NCBI GenBank assembly: GCA_900019385.1
Contig: FIZJ01000006.1
Location: forward strand, 209,752-273,751
Length of the DNA: 64,000 bases
Source: an uncultured Clostridia bacterium
Lineage (GTDB): Bacteria; Bacillota; Limnochordia; Darwinibacteriales; DTU012
Direction of reading: 5' to 3'
Shown here in pieces: positions 42,824-50,990 of this stretch (its first letter is position 1; each line of letters opens with the position of its first letter). The notes under the pieces are model-generated. The model had not been told where the DNA came from, searched no databases, and saw only the letters and a program-made list of their open reading frames with translations. The translations under genes were made by a program, and so were the position numbers.

Positions 42824-43873
42824 TTATTTGCGCCTCAAAAATGCCGGAATGTCCAAATCTTCGCTTGTGAACGGCTTAAGCTCTAGCTCAAGCTCGGGGG
42901 GTTTGCTCAGGCGTTCCGTCAACTCGAAACCAGTGGCAATCACAGTGACGATCAGCTGATCCTGCAGATCTTCGTTGATAACGGCCCCGAAGATAATGTT
43001 GGCATCCGGGTCCGCAGTCTCGGCCACAATTCCGGCGGCTTCATTCACTTCGAACAGGCTCAGGTTGGAACTGCCGGACAAGCTGAGCAGAATTCCCTTG
43101 GCTCCCTTGATCGACGATTCCAACAGGGGACTGGAGATCGCTTGCTTGGCAGCCTGGACAGCCCGGTCATCGCCGGAAGCTTGTCCGATACCCATCAATG
43201 CTGAGCCGGCATTGGTCATAATCGCCCGCACGTCAGCAAAATCCAGGTTGATTAAACCGGGTATGGTAATCAGGTCGGAAATGCCTTGGACACCTTGGCG
43301 CAGAACATCATCGGCCATTTTGAACGCATCCAGGATACTTGTTCTTTTATCGACTACCTGCAAAAGCCTGTCATTGGGGATGGTGATCAAGGTATCAACT
43401 TTCGCCTTCAGCATCTCAATGCCTTTTTCCGCCTGCAGCTGACGTCTTTTGCCCTCGAAGGCAAAAGGTTTCGTGACAACACCCACCGTCAAGGCGGAGC
43501 ATTCTTCCTTGGCTATTTCGGCGATAATTGGCGCAGCCCCAGTTCCTGTCCCTCCTCCCATGCCGGCGGTGATAAACACCATATCAGAACCGGCTAGGAC
43601 CGACCGGATCGCTTCCCGGCTTTCCTCCGCGGAACGCTGACCGATTTCAGGATTGGAACCTGCGCCCAAGCCTTTGGTCAGCTTTTCACCAAGTTGAATC
43701 TTGTCAGGGGCTTCAGAGAGCTGCAGTGCCTGCGCGTCTGTATTCATGGCGATGAAGTGCACTCCCTGGAGATTGGCGTGAATCATGCGGTTGACAGCAT
43801 TGTTGCCGCCTCCCCCCACACCGACTACTTTTATATTGGCAAACTGGCTGCCATCAAGCTCAAACTCGAACAT
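42824..43873 (-). CDS. ftsZ: Cell division protein FtsZ
   Basis: Tubulin-like GTPase of the division ring. The 349-residue product has [16 protein letters not shown], the tubulin signature [10 protein letters not shown], the T7 loop [11 protein letters not shown], and the C-terminal anchor peptide [11 protein letters not shown] that binds FtsA or SepF. ATG 43873 has GAAGGGGGATCTT upstream; the frame continues upstream but this start gives the normal N-terminus. No ftsA lies between ftsQ and ftsZ. Confidence 0.98.
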   Translation of the reverse strand: MFEFELDGSQFANIKVVGVGGGGNNAVNRMIHANLQGVHFIAMNTDAQALQLSEAPDKIQLGEKLTKGLGAGSNPEIGQRSAEESREAIRSVLAGSDMVFITAGMGGGTGTGAAPIIAEIAKEECSALTVGVVTKPFAFEGKRRQLQAEKGIEMLKAKVDTLITIPNDRLLQVVDKRTSILDAFKMADDVLRQGVQGISDLITIPGLINLDFADVRAIMTNAGSALMGIGQASGDDRAVQAAKQAISSPLLESSIKGAKGILLSLSGSSNLSLFEVNEAAGIVAETADPDANIIFGAVINEDLQDQLIVTVIATGFELTERLSKPPELELELKPFTSEDLDIPAFLRRK

Positions 43874-43973
43874 AAGATCCCCCTTCTCTGCTCCACAAGT
43901 ATCACACTCATGCAATTTCGAAACCACCCGAACCTACATATGTTAGTTCCACATAAACCTAACAATTTCCTTT

Positions 43974-44636
43974 TTACTCAACAATCACCGGACTGTTGAC
44001 TATTCGCAAGTCTATTTTCTTGGGGGCTGTGTTCTTCCTGGCCAGTTCCTCCAAGAGCGCCTCCAAAGCAGCCACTTTGCGATCAAGCTCACGCAGGCTG
44101 CCGAACAGTATTTGCGTTCCGGATCTGGTGATCAGCGTTTGTTCACCGCTGTTCCACTCGGAAACATTGTCATACAGGCTCGCAGGCAGCCTCGACAACA
44201 GCCGGGCCGCGGAGATCAGCTGCTCGCTCGCTTCCAAGTCCACATTGGTTACCAGCGGCAGCGAGCCGTAGCTGAACCCGCGAGGCGGCGGCAGCAGCAC
44301 ACCTTCGCTGTCCAGCAAAAGGAAACTGTCGCGGCTGACAATCACAGCTACAGGCTGTCGTTCAGAGACGTGTACTGTCAGGTGATTGGGCCAACTCCAG
44401 TTGACATACGCTGTCTTTACCCACACATGGGCACTTATTGATGCTTGCAGTGCCTGTTTGTCGATTCTGAACACATTCCCACTAGGCAGCTCTGCCGCAT
44501 CGATCAGATCGCCCGGGGACAGATACTTGAGCCCCACCCATTCCAGCTCGTCAAGGGTAAAATAGCTGGAATTCAAGAAAGCGTATGCGGCCAAAACTAT
44601 GATGATAACAATGATAGATATTATTCTACGCTGCAT
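43974..44636 (-). CDS. ftsQ: Cell division protein FtsQ/DivIB
   Basis: A 220-residue single-pass protein: N-terminal helix (IISIIVIIIVLAAYAFL), a POTRA domain (YFTLDELEWVGLKYLSPGDLIDAAELPSGN, in parts) and the FtsQ beta-domain (VSERQPVAVIVSRDSFLLLDSEGVLL, in parts). It belongs to the FtsQ-FtsL-FtsB division complex. It follows murA by 26 bases, with GGAGAGACAG before the ATG. Confidence 0.92.
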   Translation of the reverse strand: MQRRIISIIVIIIVLAAYAFLNSSYFTLDELEWVGLKYLSPGDLIDAAELPSGNVFRIDKQALQASISAHVWVKTAYVNWSWPNHLTVHVSERQPVAVIVSRDSFLLLDSEGVLLPPPRGFSYGSLPLVTNVDLEASEQLISAARLLSRLPASLYDNVSEWNSGEQTLITRSGTQILFGSLRELDRKVAALEALLEELARKNTAPKKIDLRIVNSPVIVE

Positions 44637-44662
44637 CTGTCTCTCCTTCTCCAGCCTGTAAA

Positions 44663-45916
44663 TTAGTCGACTTGAACAATCCTGGCCCCAACCGCCTTAA
44701 GCTTAGAGATCATTTTCTCATAGCCGCGCATGATATGTTCGATCCCTGAAACCTCGGTCGTGCCGTGCGCCGCCAGGCCGGCGATCACCAGCGCCGCTCC
44801 AGCCCTCAGATCCATTGCCCGTACCGATGCTCCCGACAGCTGTTTGACGCCCCGGACCACCGCCGAATTAGAGTCCAGCTGAATGTCCGCCCCCATCCGC
44901 CGCAGTTCTTCCACATGACCGAACCGGTGGGAATAGATCGTTTCCTTGATAACACTGCTTCCTTGCGCCAGTGTTACCAGGCTCATGAACTGAGGCTGTA
45001 GATCGGTGGCAAAACCCGGGTAAGGCAGAGTGATGATATTGGCCGGCTGAATATTCCTTCCGCCCTCAATTACAATCGAATTCGACTCGATGCTCAAATG
45101 GGCGTTTGTTTCCTCCAGCTTGCTCAAGAGGACTTGCATATGCTGGGGTATCACGTTTTCCAGCCTAACCTTACCGCGGGTCATGGCGGCGGCGATCAGG
45201 TATGTCCCTGCCTCAATTCGGTCAGGAATCACCGTGTACTCGGCACTGCCCAAGTGCTCCTCGTCAACGCCCTCGATCACTATTTCGCTCGTGCCAGCCC
45301 CGCTTACCTTGGCCCCCATCTGATTGAGGAAGTTCTGCACATCCACAATTTCCGGCTCTCTGGCCGCATTGTGTATCACAGTCCGCCCTTTGGCCAAAGT
45401 GGCGGCCATCATGATGTTTTCTGTGGCGCCGACACTTGGGAAATCCAGGGAGATTTCTTGTCCAACCAGCTTGGAGCAGTATGCGTTGATAAATCCGTGC
45501 CTTTCGTCTATCACTGCTCCCAAGCGCTCCAGGTTTTTCAAATGTAGATCAATGGGGCGATCACCGATGGCACAGCCGCCCGGTTTTGCGATCCGCACTC
45601 TTCCCAACCGCGCCAAAAGCGGCCCCATCACCTGAATCGACGCCCTCATTTCCCGCACCAGTTCGGAGGGCGGCTCTCCATGGATTTCATCAATATTCAG
45701 GCTTAATGTGGAGTTCTCGTACCGTGCTTCGACACCTAACGCCTCAAGCACGCCGATCATGGTAAAGACGTCCTTGATCTCAGGAACGTCATGAATGACA
45801 AAACGGCCTTTGCCAAGCAGTGATGCGGCCATGAGTTTCAACACGGCATTCTTTGCTCCACTGACACGGATCACGCCTCTCAAAGGGTACCCGCCTTCGA
45901 TCAACACCTTTCGCAT
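44663..45916 (-). CDS. murA: UDP-N-acetylglucosamine 1-carboxyvinyltransferase
   Basis: First committed step of peptidoglycan synthesis and the fosfomycin target. The 417-residue product has GAKNAVLKLMAASLL, the catalytic cysteine Cys115 in KPGGCAIGDRPID (so fosfomycin-sensitive by this criterion), and PHPYPGFATDLQPQF-like TLPYPGFATDLQPQF. Preceded by a 9-bp hairpin and GAGGTG. Located between ftsW and ftsQ. Confidence 0.97.
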   Translation of the reverse strand: MRKVLIEGGYPLRGVIRVSGAKNAVLKLMAASLLGKGRFVIHDVPEIKDVFTMIGVLEALGVEARYENSTLSLNIDEIHGEPPSELVREMRASIQVMGPLLARLGRVRIAKPGGCAIGDRPIDLHLKNLERLGAVIDERHGFINAYCSKLVGQEISLDFPSVGATENIMMAATLAKGRTVIHNAAREPEIVDVQNFLNQMGAKVSGAGTSEIVIEGVDEEHLGSAEYTVIPDRIEAGTYLIAAAMTRGKVRLENVIPQHMQVLLSKLEETNAHLSIESNSIVIEGGRNIQPANIITLPYPGFATDLQPQFMSLVTLAQGSSVIKETIYSHRFGHVEELRRMGADIQLDSNSAVVRGVKQLSGASVRAMDLRAGAALVIAGLAAHGTTEVSGIEHIMRGYEKMISKLKAVGARIVQVD

Positions 45917-45927
45917 CCCATCACCTC

Positions 45928-45950
45928 GTCAGTGCTTCTCCAGCACTGAC
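45928..45950 (-). promoter_or_regulatory. Leader hairpin immediately before the murA ribosome site
   Basis: A perfect 9-bp stem (GTCAGTGCT and its complement) with a 5-base loop ends directly before GAGGTG of murA. No U tract follows on the minus strand. A weak promoter-like pair (TTCACC, 17 bases, TACTAT) lies just upstream, so this may be the 5' end of an internal transcript. Confidence 0.4.
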
Positions 45951-45997
45951 TATAGTATGCAGGTGCTAGAAATTGGTGAAAGGATGCCTGAACAAAT

Positions 45998-47098
45998 CTA
46001 CGAACGGTTTTGCCGAGAGATGTTCAGCAATACGCCGACACTGGCCAGGCTGATCAGGAGCGAAGAGCCTCCGTAGCTGATAAACGGCAGTGTAATACCG
46101 GTCACGGGGAGCGACCCGGTAACCACCCCTATGTTCAGCAGCGCTTGAAAACCGATGGTTGCAGTCAGGCCGATAGCCAGCAGGCTCCCGAACAAATCAG
46201 GCGCGTTTAGGGCTATCCTAAGGCCACGCCAGGCAATTACAAAGAACAAGAGCAAAACCAGTACACCGCCAATGAATCCCAATTCCTCGCAAAGAATGGC
46301 AAATATAAAGTCAGTGTGGTGCTCAGGCAGGTAAGAGAATTTTTGTCTGCTGTTGCCCAAGCCAAGGCCAAAAAACCCGCCGGAGCCGATGGCGGTCAGC
46401 GACTGAATCACATTCCAGCCGGCCCCGGTGGGATCCGCCCAGGGGTCGAGAAATGCCATCCAGCGCTTTATCCGGTAGGGCTCGAACTTGATCAGATAAT
46501 AAACCCCGGGGATGGTCAGGCAGCCGAGGGCGGACAACTGCCCCAAATGGGCACCGCCGGCAAACAAGACGATCACTACAGTGAACGCCAGGGTTACCGC
46601 CGTGCCGAAATCGGGCTCCTTGATAATCAACGCGCACTGAATGCCCAGAATCACCAACAGCGGCAGGAGCCCTGTGAAAAAGCGGCGGATCCGTTCTCTT
46701 TTTGTGGCGATATAAACAGCGGTATAGTTGACCATTGCCAGTTTGGCGACCTCAGAAGGCTGGAGGTTGATGATGCCCAAATCAATCCAACGTTTGGCGC
46801 CGCTGATATCTTCCCCGATCACCAGCACCAAAGCCAACAGCGCGACCGCGGCCAGCAAGCCCGGAAGCGCCAGGTACTGATAGACGTGATAGTCCACATT
46901 GGCGGCAGCGAACATCAACAGAAGGCCGATTACGGCCCACATAGTCTGCCGCCTTACATAATAGTGCGGATCGCGGAAATCGTTGATCCCCATCACAGAG
47001 GAAGCACTGTAGACCATGATCAGCCCGATGCTGAGCAGTGCAATCACAGCAGTAAAGACAATCAGATCGATTTTTCCCTCTCTCGTGAACAGTGCCAC
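45998..47098 (-). CDS. ftsW: Peptidoglycan glycosyltransferase FtsW (SEDS family)
   Basis: Polymerises lipid II at the division site. The 366-residue product has about ten membrane helices and the SEDS signatures GAKRWIDLGIINLQPSEVAKLAM, GSGGFFGLGLGNSRQKFSYLPEHHTDFIFAILCEELGF (in parts) and SYGGSSLL. The start is GTG 47098, with GGGGAGGAGG eight bases upstream; the open frame extends into mraY but that part is not coding. A spoVE role is also possible, as only one copy is visible. Confidence 0.95.
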   Translation of the reverse strand: MALFTREGKIDLIVFTAVIALLSIGLIMVYSASSVMGINDFRDPHYYVRRQTMWAVIGLLLMFAAANVDYHVYQYLALPGLLAAVALLALVLVIGEDISGAKRWIDLGIINLQPSEVAKLAMVNYTAVYIATKRERIRRFFTGLLPLLVILGIQCALIIKEPDFGTAVTLAFTVVIVLFAGGAHLGQLSALGCLTIPGVYYLIKFEPYRIKRWMAFLDPWADPTGAGWNVIQSLTAIGSGGFFGLGLGNSRQKFSYLPEHHTDFIFAILCEELGFIGGVLVLLLFFVIAWRGLRIALNAPDLFGSLLAIGLTATIGFQALLNIGVVTGSLPVTGITLPFISYGGSSLLISLASVGVLLNISRQNRS

Positions 47099-47130
47099 AG
47101 AAAACGCCTCCTCCCCTAATCTATATTCGA

Positions 47131-48102
47131 TTAGAGGACTGCCAACAACCCCAACAAAGCAAAAAATAATCCGATCAGCCAAAAGCGGGCGACTATCTTC
47201 GGTTCCTCCCACCCGGAAAGTTCGAAATGGTGATGGAGAGGCGCCATTTTGAAAAACCGCTTGCCCTTTGTCAGCCGGAAATAGACCACTTGAATAATGT
47301 CAGACAATGTCTCAATCACAAACAGGCCGCCGACAATCGCCAAATGGAACGGTGTTCGCGTCAAGATAGCTGTTATGCCCAAAGCGGCGCCGAGTGCCAA
47401 AGCCCCCGTGTCTCCCATGAAAACAGCGGCGGGATGGCTGTTGAACCACACAAAACCCAGACAGGCTCCAACCAGGCTTCCGGCAAAAACTGCAAGATCG
47501 ACACTGTCAAGCAAGTACCCAATCACTCCATAGCTGGCTGCGGCGATGGCCACCGCTCCCGCCGCCAATCCATCCAATCCGTCAGTCAAGTTGACAGCAT
47601 TGGTCGTGCCCAACATCACACCCAAGGTCAACAACACATAAACCACTACCGGCAGTTCGATGGTGGTTTCTGTGAACGGTATCAGAACAGCTGTGCCGAT
47701 GTCATCTCTCGACAGAGCGTAAAGGGCGACCAACACCGCGATAAAAATCTGCCCAAACAGCTTCTGCCTTGCCTTAAGCCCCAACGAACTGCGGGTGACA
47801 ATGATCAGCAAGTCATCCAAGAAACCGATAGCCCCGTAGGCAGCGGTTATGAAAAGAGCAAACAAAAGATGAGAGCTGTTCTTGCCCAAAACCAGCGCGG
47901 CGAACACCAAACCGATCAGAATCATAATGCCGCCCATGGTGGGAGTGCCCGCCTTTTGCAAGTGTCTTCGCGGCCCGTCTACACGAACGTTTTGCCCAAA
48001 TTTCAGCTTCGTAAGATAACGAATTATGCCTGGGCCTATCAGCACGACAACAACGAAGGCAGTCAAGGCCCCAAACAAAGGCGAATACACTGTTTGCTCC
48101 AC
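47131..48102 (-). CDS. mraY: Phospho-N-acetylmuramoyl-pentapeptide transferase
   Basis: Makes lipid I. The 323-residue membrane protein has TPTMGGIMILIG, the active-site aspartates in GFLDDLLII, NLTDGLDGLAAG, and the C-terminal MAPLHHHFELSGWEEPKIV. GTG start with GAGGTAAGATCA upstream, near the murF stop. Normal length. The next gene is ftsW rather than murD. Confidence 0.97.
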   Translation of the reverse strand: MEQTVYSPLFGALTAFVVVVLIGPGIIRYLTKLKFGQNVRVDGPRRHLQKAGTPTMGGIMILIGLVFAALVLGKNSSHLLFALFITAAYGAIGFLDDLLIIVTRSSLGLKARQKLFGQIFIAVLVALYALSRDDIGTAVLIPFTETTIELPVVVYVLLTLGVMLGTTNAVNLTDGLDGLAAGAVAIAAASYGVIGYLLDSVDLAVFAGSLVGACLGFVWFNSHPAAVFMGDTGALALGAALGITAILTRTPFHLAIVGGLFVIETLSDIIQVVYFRLTKGKRFFKMAPLHHHFELSGWEEPKIVARFWLIGLFFALLGLLAVL

Positions 48103-48107
48103 TGATC

Positions 48108-49463
48108 TTACCTCGCTTTTAACGCAGCCACTACCTGCTCCAGCGCTGCCGCACGCGACGCCTTTACCAGAACCAAGTCCTCTTTGCTGACCAGTTGGTT
48201 AAGCTCTGACAGCAGCTGCTCTACTGTTGAATATATTCTAATATTGCTGGGGGAAAATCCTGCCGATTGCGCACCTTTGCTCATCAGATGCGCGTTTTTG
48301 CCCACAAACACCAACAGATCACCTGCTTGTGCAGCCCAGACGCCTACCTGCTCATGTGCGGAGTCAGAAATTGGCCCCAATTCGTACATGTCACCGAGAA
48401 TGGCCACTTTGCGCCGCTGTCCCGCGATCTGGACCATGGTCGCCAGTGCCGCCTCCATGGACGCGGGACTGGCGTTGTAGGCATCATTGATGATCATCAT
48501 ACCGTCGGAGGAGTGCTCGATTTCCAGGCGCATGCCGCTGAACTCCGCCGCAGGCAGCGCTTCGATTGCGATGGAAATCGGAATACCGAACTGGATGCCC
48601 ACACCGACTGCCGCCAGGCTGTTGTAGACATTGTGTACACCGGGAACCGCAAGCTGTACCCGGTAGACCTGGTCGTTCCACCTCAAGTCATAGCCCACCC
48701 TGCCGAGGCTGTCAACTGTTATGTTCTCCGCCCGGAGTTGGTTGTTCACGCCTTTGCCGTAAAACAAAACATGCTTCGCTTTGGCCGCGTGGCGGCGGAC
48801 GTAAGCATCATCTCCATTCAACACAGCAGTGCCGCCGGGCTTTAAGCCCATCAGGATTTCGGCCTTTGCCTCAGCAATTCTGTCCATACTGCCTAAACGC
48901 TCCAGATGCACCGGATAGACGTTTGTGATCACAGCAACCTGCGGCGGCGCTATCTCGGTCAGACGCTTAATCTCGCCCAACCCCCGCATGCCCATTTCCA
49001 GCACCAGTACCTCGTGCATAGGTTCAATACTCAAGATAGTCAGCGGCAAACCAATTTCATTGTTGTAACTACCCTGGGTCTTCCAGACGTTGTACTTGGC
49101 TCCCAGCACGGCGGCGGTGAAGTCTTTGGTGGTTGTCTTGCCGTTGCTGCCGGTAACCGCCACAACTGGAACCCCGATTTTGGCCAGATGGGCCTTGGCT
49201 AGTTCCTGCAGGGCAAGCAAGGGATCGTCGACCTCAATCACCCTTTGGTGCCGCCCCCAGCCTCGTTTCACCACGGCGAAACCACCCGCCTCCAGCACAT
49301 CGCCGACAAAGTGATGCCCGTCTGTTTTCGTGCCGGGCAGGGCAAAAAACAGACTTCCCGCTGCAGCCTGGCGGCTGTCGATGATCACTTTTTCAATTAT
49401 CGTCTGGTCGCTGCATTGCTTGCCCAAAACGCGTGCAGCTTCAGCAAACGTCAATGGATACAT
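48108..49463 (-). CDS. murF: UDP-MurNAc-tripeptide-D-alanyl-D-alanine ligase
   Basis: Adds D-Ala-D-Ala to the stem peptide. The 451-residue Mur ligase has the P-loop VTGSNGKTTTKDF, EMGMRGLGEIKRL, NDAYNASPASMEAAL and GDMYELG, all MurF-specific. ATG start with AAGGAG; it begins four bases after murE stops. Confidence 0.97.
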   Translation of the reverse strand: MYPLTFAEAARVLGKQCSDQTIIEKVIIDSRQAAAGSLFFALPGTKTDGHHFVGDVLEAGGFAVVKRGWGRHQRVIEVDDPLLALQELAKAHLAKIGVPVVAVTGSNGKTTTKDFTAAVLGAKYNVWKTQGSYNNEIGLPLTILSIEPMHEVLVLEMGMRGLGEIKRLTEIAPPQVAVITNVYPVHLERLGSMDRIAEAKAEILMGLKPGGTAVLNGDDAYVRRHAAKAKHVLFYGKGVNNQLRAENITVDSLGRVGYDLRWNDQVYRVQLAVPGVHNVYNSLAAVGVGIQFGIPISIAIEALPAAEFSGMRLEIEHSSDGMMIINDAYNASPASMEAALATMVQIAGQRRKVAILGDMYELGPISDSAHEQVGVWAAQAGDLLVFVGKNAHLMSKGAQSAGFSPSNIRIYSTVEQLLSELNQLVSKEDLVLVKASRAAALEQVVAALKAR

Positions 49464-49466
49464 GGC

Positions 49467-50948
49467 TTATAACTCCTTCAAAACCCGCCGGGCTTCAGCG
49501 CGGTCGTCAAAGTCGATGATATGGCCGGCAAACTCTTGGTAGGTCTCGTGGCCCTTTCCGGCTATCACGACCACATCTCCCGCCTCAGCCATTTTGATCG
49601 CCATCTCAATAGCTCTGGCGCGGTTTGGCTCAATATGGTAATCAAAGCCCGCTTTGCGGCTTGCCAGAGGCAGCATGCCCTGTTCAATCTCGCTGCAGAT
49701 AACCATCGGGTCTTCGCTGCGGGGGTTGTCGGAGGTGAGGATCACATAATCACTAAGCTCTGCCGCTGCCTGCCCCATCAGCGGCCTTTTGGCCCGATCC
49801 CGGTCGCCGCCGGCGCCAAAGACAGTGATTACCCGGTTTTGCGCAAACCCCCGGACCGTGTTGAGCACATTCCGCAAACTGTCGGGTGTATGCGCGTAAT
49901 CCACTATCACAGCGAAATCTTGTCCCATGTCCACCAACTCAAACCGTCCCGGCACTCCGGTCACCTTCTCCAGGCCAGCCTTAAGGTCGGCAAGATCAAC
50001 ACCGGCGGCAAGGCAGGCCCCGCTGGCGGCCAGTGTATTATAGACATTGAACCTCCCCGTAAGGCCCAGATCAAGCGGCACATCGCCAAAAGGAGTCTGC
50101 AGGCGGTATCTGACGCCTTTACTTGTGATGTGGATATCGCAGGCGCGAATCTGTGCTGGCTGCTCGACTCCATAACTGTACACCGGCGCTGAGCTTAAAA
50201 TGCCCATCCTCACACCAAAGGGGTCGTCAACATTGATCACAGCAGCCTTGCCGGCTTTCACAGACGCTTTCCCCAAACCGGCAAACAGCTTGGCTTTGGC
50301 TTGGAAGTAATCCTCAAGACTTTGGTGGAAATCCAGGTGGTCCTGGGTCAGATTGGTGAACACCGCCGTATCGAACTCCAAACCGGCAGTACGGTTAAGT
50401 TCCAGAGCGTGAGACGAAACTTCCATCACCACGCAATCGAGATTGTGGGCCACCATTTCGGCCAAGAGAGCCTGAAGATCCAGGGACTCTGGAGTGGTGC
50501 GCTTGGCGGGAACCGCTTTGCCGCCGATCATGACCTGGATTGTGCCGATTAGTCCCACGCTTAAGCCTGCTTGTTCCAGCACAGACTTGATTAAATATGT
50601 AGTGGTCGTTTTGCCGTTGGTGCCGGTAACACCGATCACCCTGAGCCTCCGCGCGGGATGTCCAAAGAATGCAGCGGCCATCTCGCCCATTGCCGCCCTC
50701 GTATCCGGGACAAGAACCTGCGTGACGCTGGGATCCAAATCCTGAATCTGTTCCACAACCACTGCATCTGCTCCTTTGGCGGCCGCTTCCTTCACAAAAA
50801 GATGGCCGTCGGTTTTGAACCCCCGGATGGCAAAAAAGAGTTCGCCGGGCTTGATCTGGCGGGAGTCGTAGCTAAGCCCGGAAACGACCTTGTCTTTTCC
50901 GATTATCTCGCAATCCAGATTGGCTGTCAGCTGCGATATAGTCACCAT
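49467..50948 (-). CDS. murE: UDP-MurNAc-L-Ala-D-Glu:meso-diaminopimelate ligase
   Basis: Adds the third residue of the stem peptide. The 493-residue protein has SYDSRQIKPGELFFA, the P-loop VTGTNGKTTTTYL, MEVSSHAL and the motif DNPRSEDP. DNPR marks meso-diaminopimelate specificity, in agreement with lysA in this window. It follows the PBP gene by about 40 bases. Confidence 0.97.
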   Translation of the reverse strand: MVTISQLTANLDCEIIGKDKVVSGLSYDSRQIKPGELFFAIRGFKTDGHLFVKEAAAKGADAVVVEQIQDLDPSVTQVLVPDTRAAMGEMAAAFFGHPARRLRVIGVTGTNGKTTTTYLIKSVLEQAGLSVGLIGTIQVMIGGKAVPAKRTTPESLDLQALLAEMVAHNLDCVVMEVSSHALELNRTAGLEFDTAVFTNLTQDHLDFHQSLEDYFQAKAKLFAGLGKASVKAGKAAVINVDDPFGVRMGILSSAPVYSYGVEQPAQIRACDIHITSKGVRYRLQTPFGDVPLDLGLTGRFNVYNTLAASGACLAAGVDLADLKAGLEKVTGVPGRFELVDMGQDFAVIVDYAHTPDSLRNVLNTVRGFAQNRVITVFGAGGDRDRAKRPLMGQAAAELSDYVILTSDNPRSEDPMVICSEIEQGMLPLASRKAGFDYHIEPNRARAIEMAIKMAEAGDVVVIAGKGHETYQEFAGHIIDFDDRAEARRVLKEL

Positions 50949-50990
50949 GCTGGTTCCCCCTACTGGCCTGTGATACTCGCTGTTGTAATC

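Noticed and set aside
47227..48105. 292-codon plus-strand open frame, and a similar 267-codon frame at 46316-47119
   Set aside because: Both are shadows of mraY and ftsW; the composition (many Q, R, H) is typical of antisense frames over hydrophobic protein genes.
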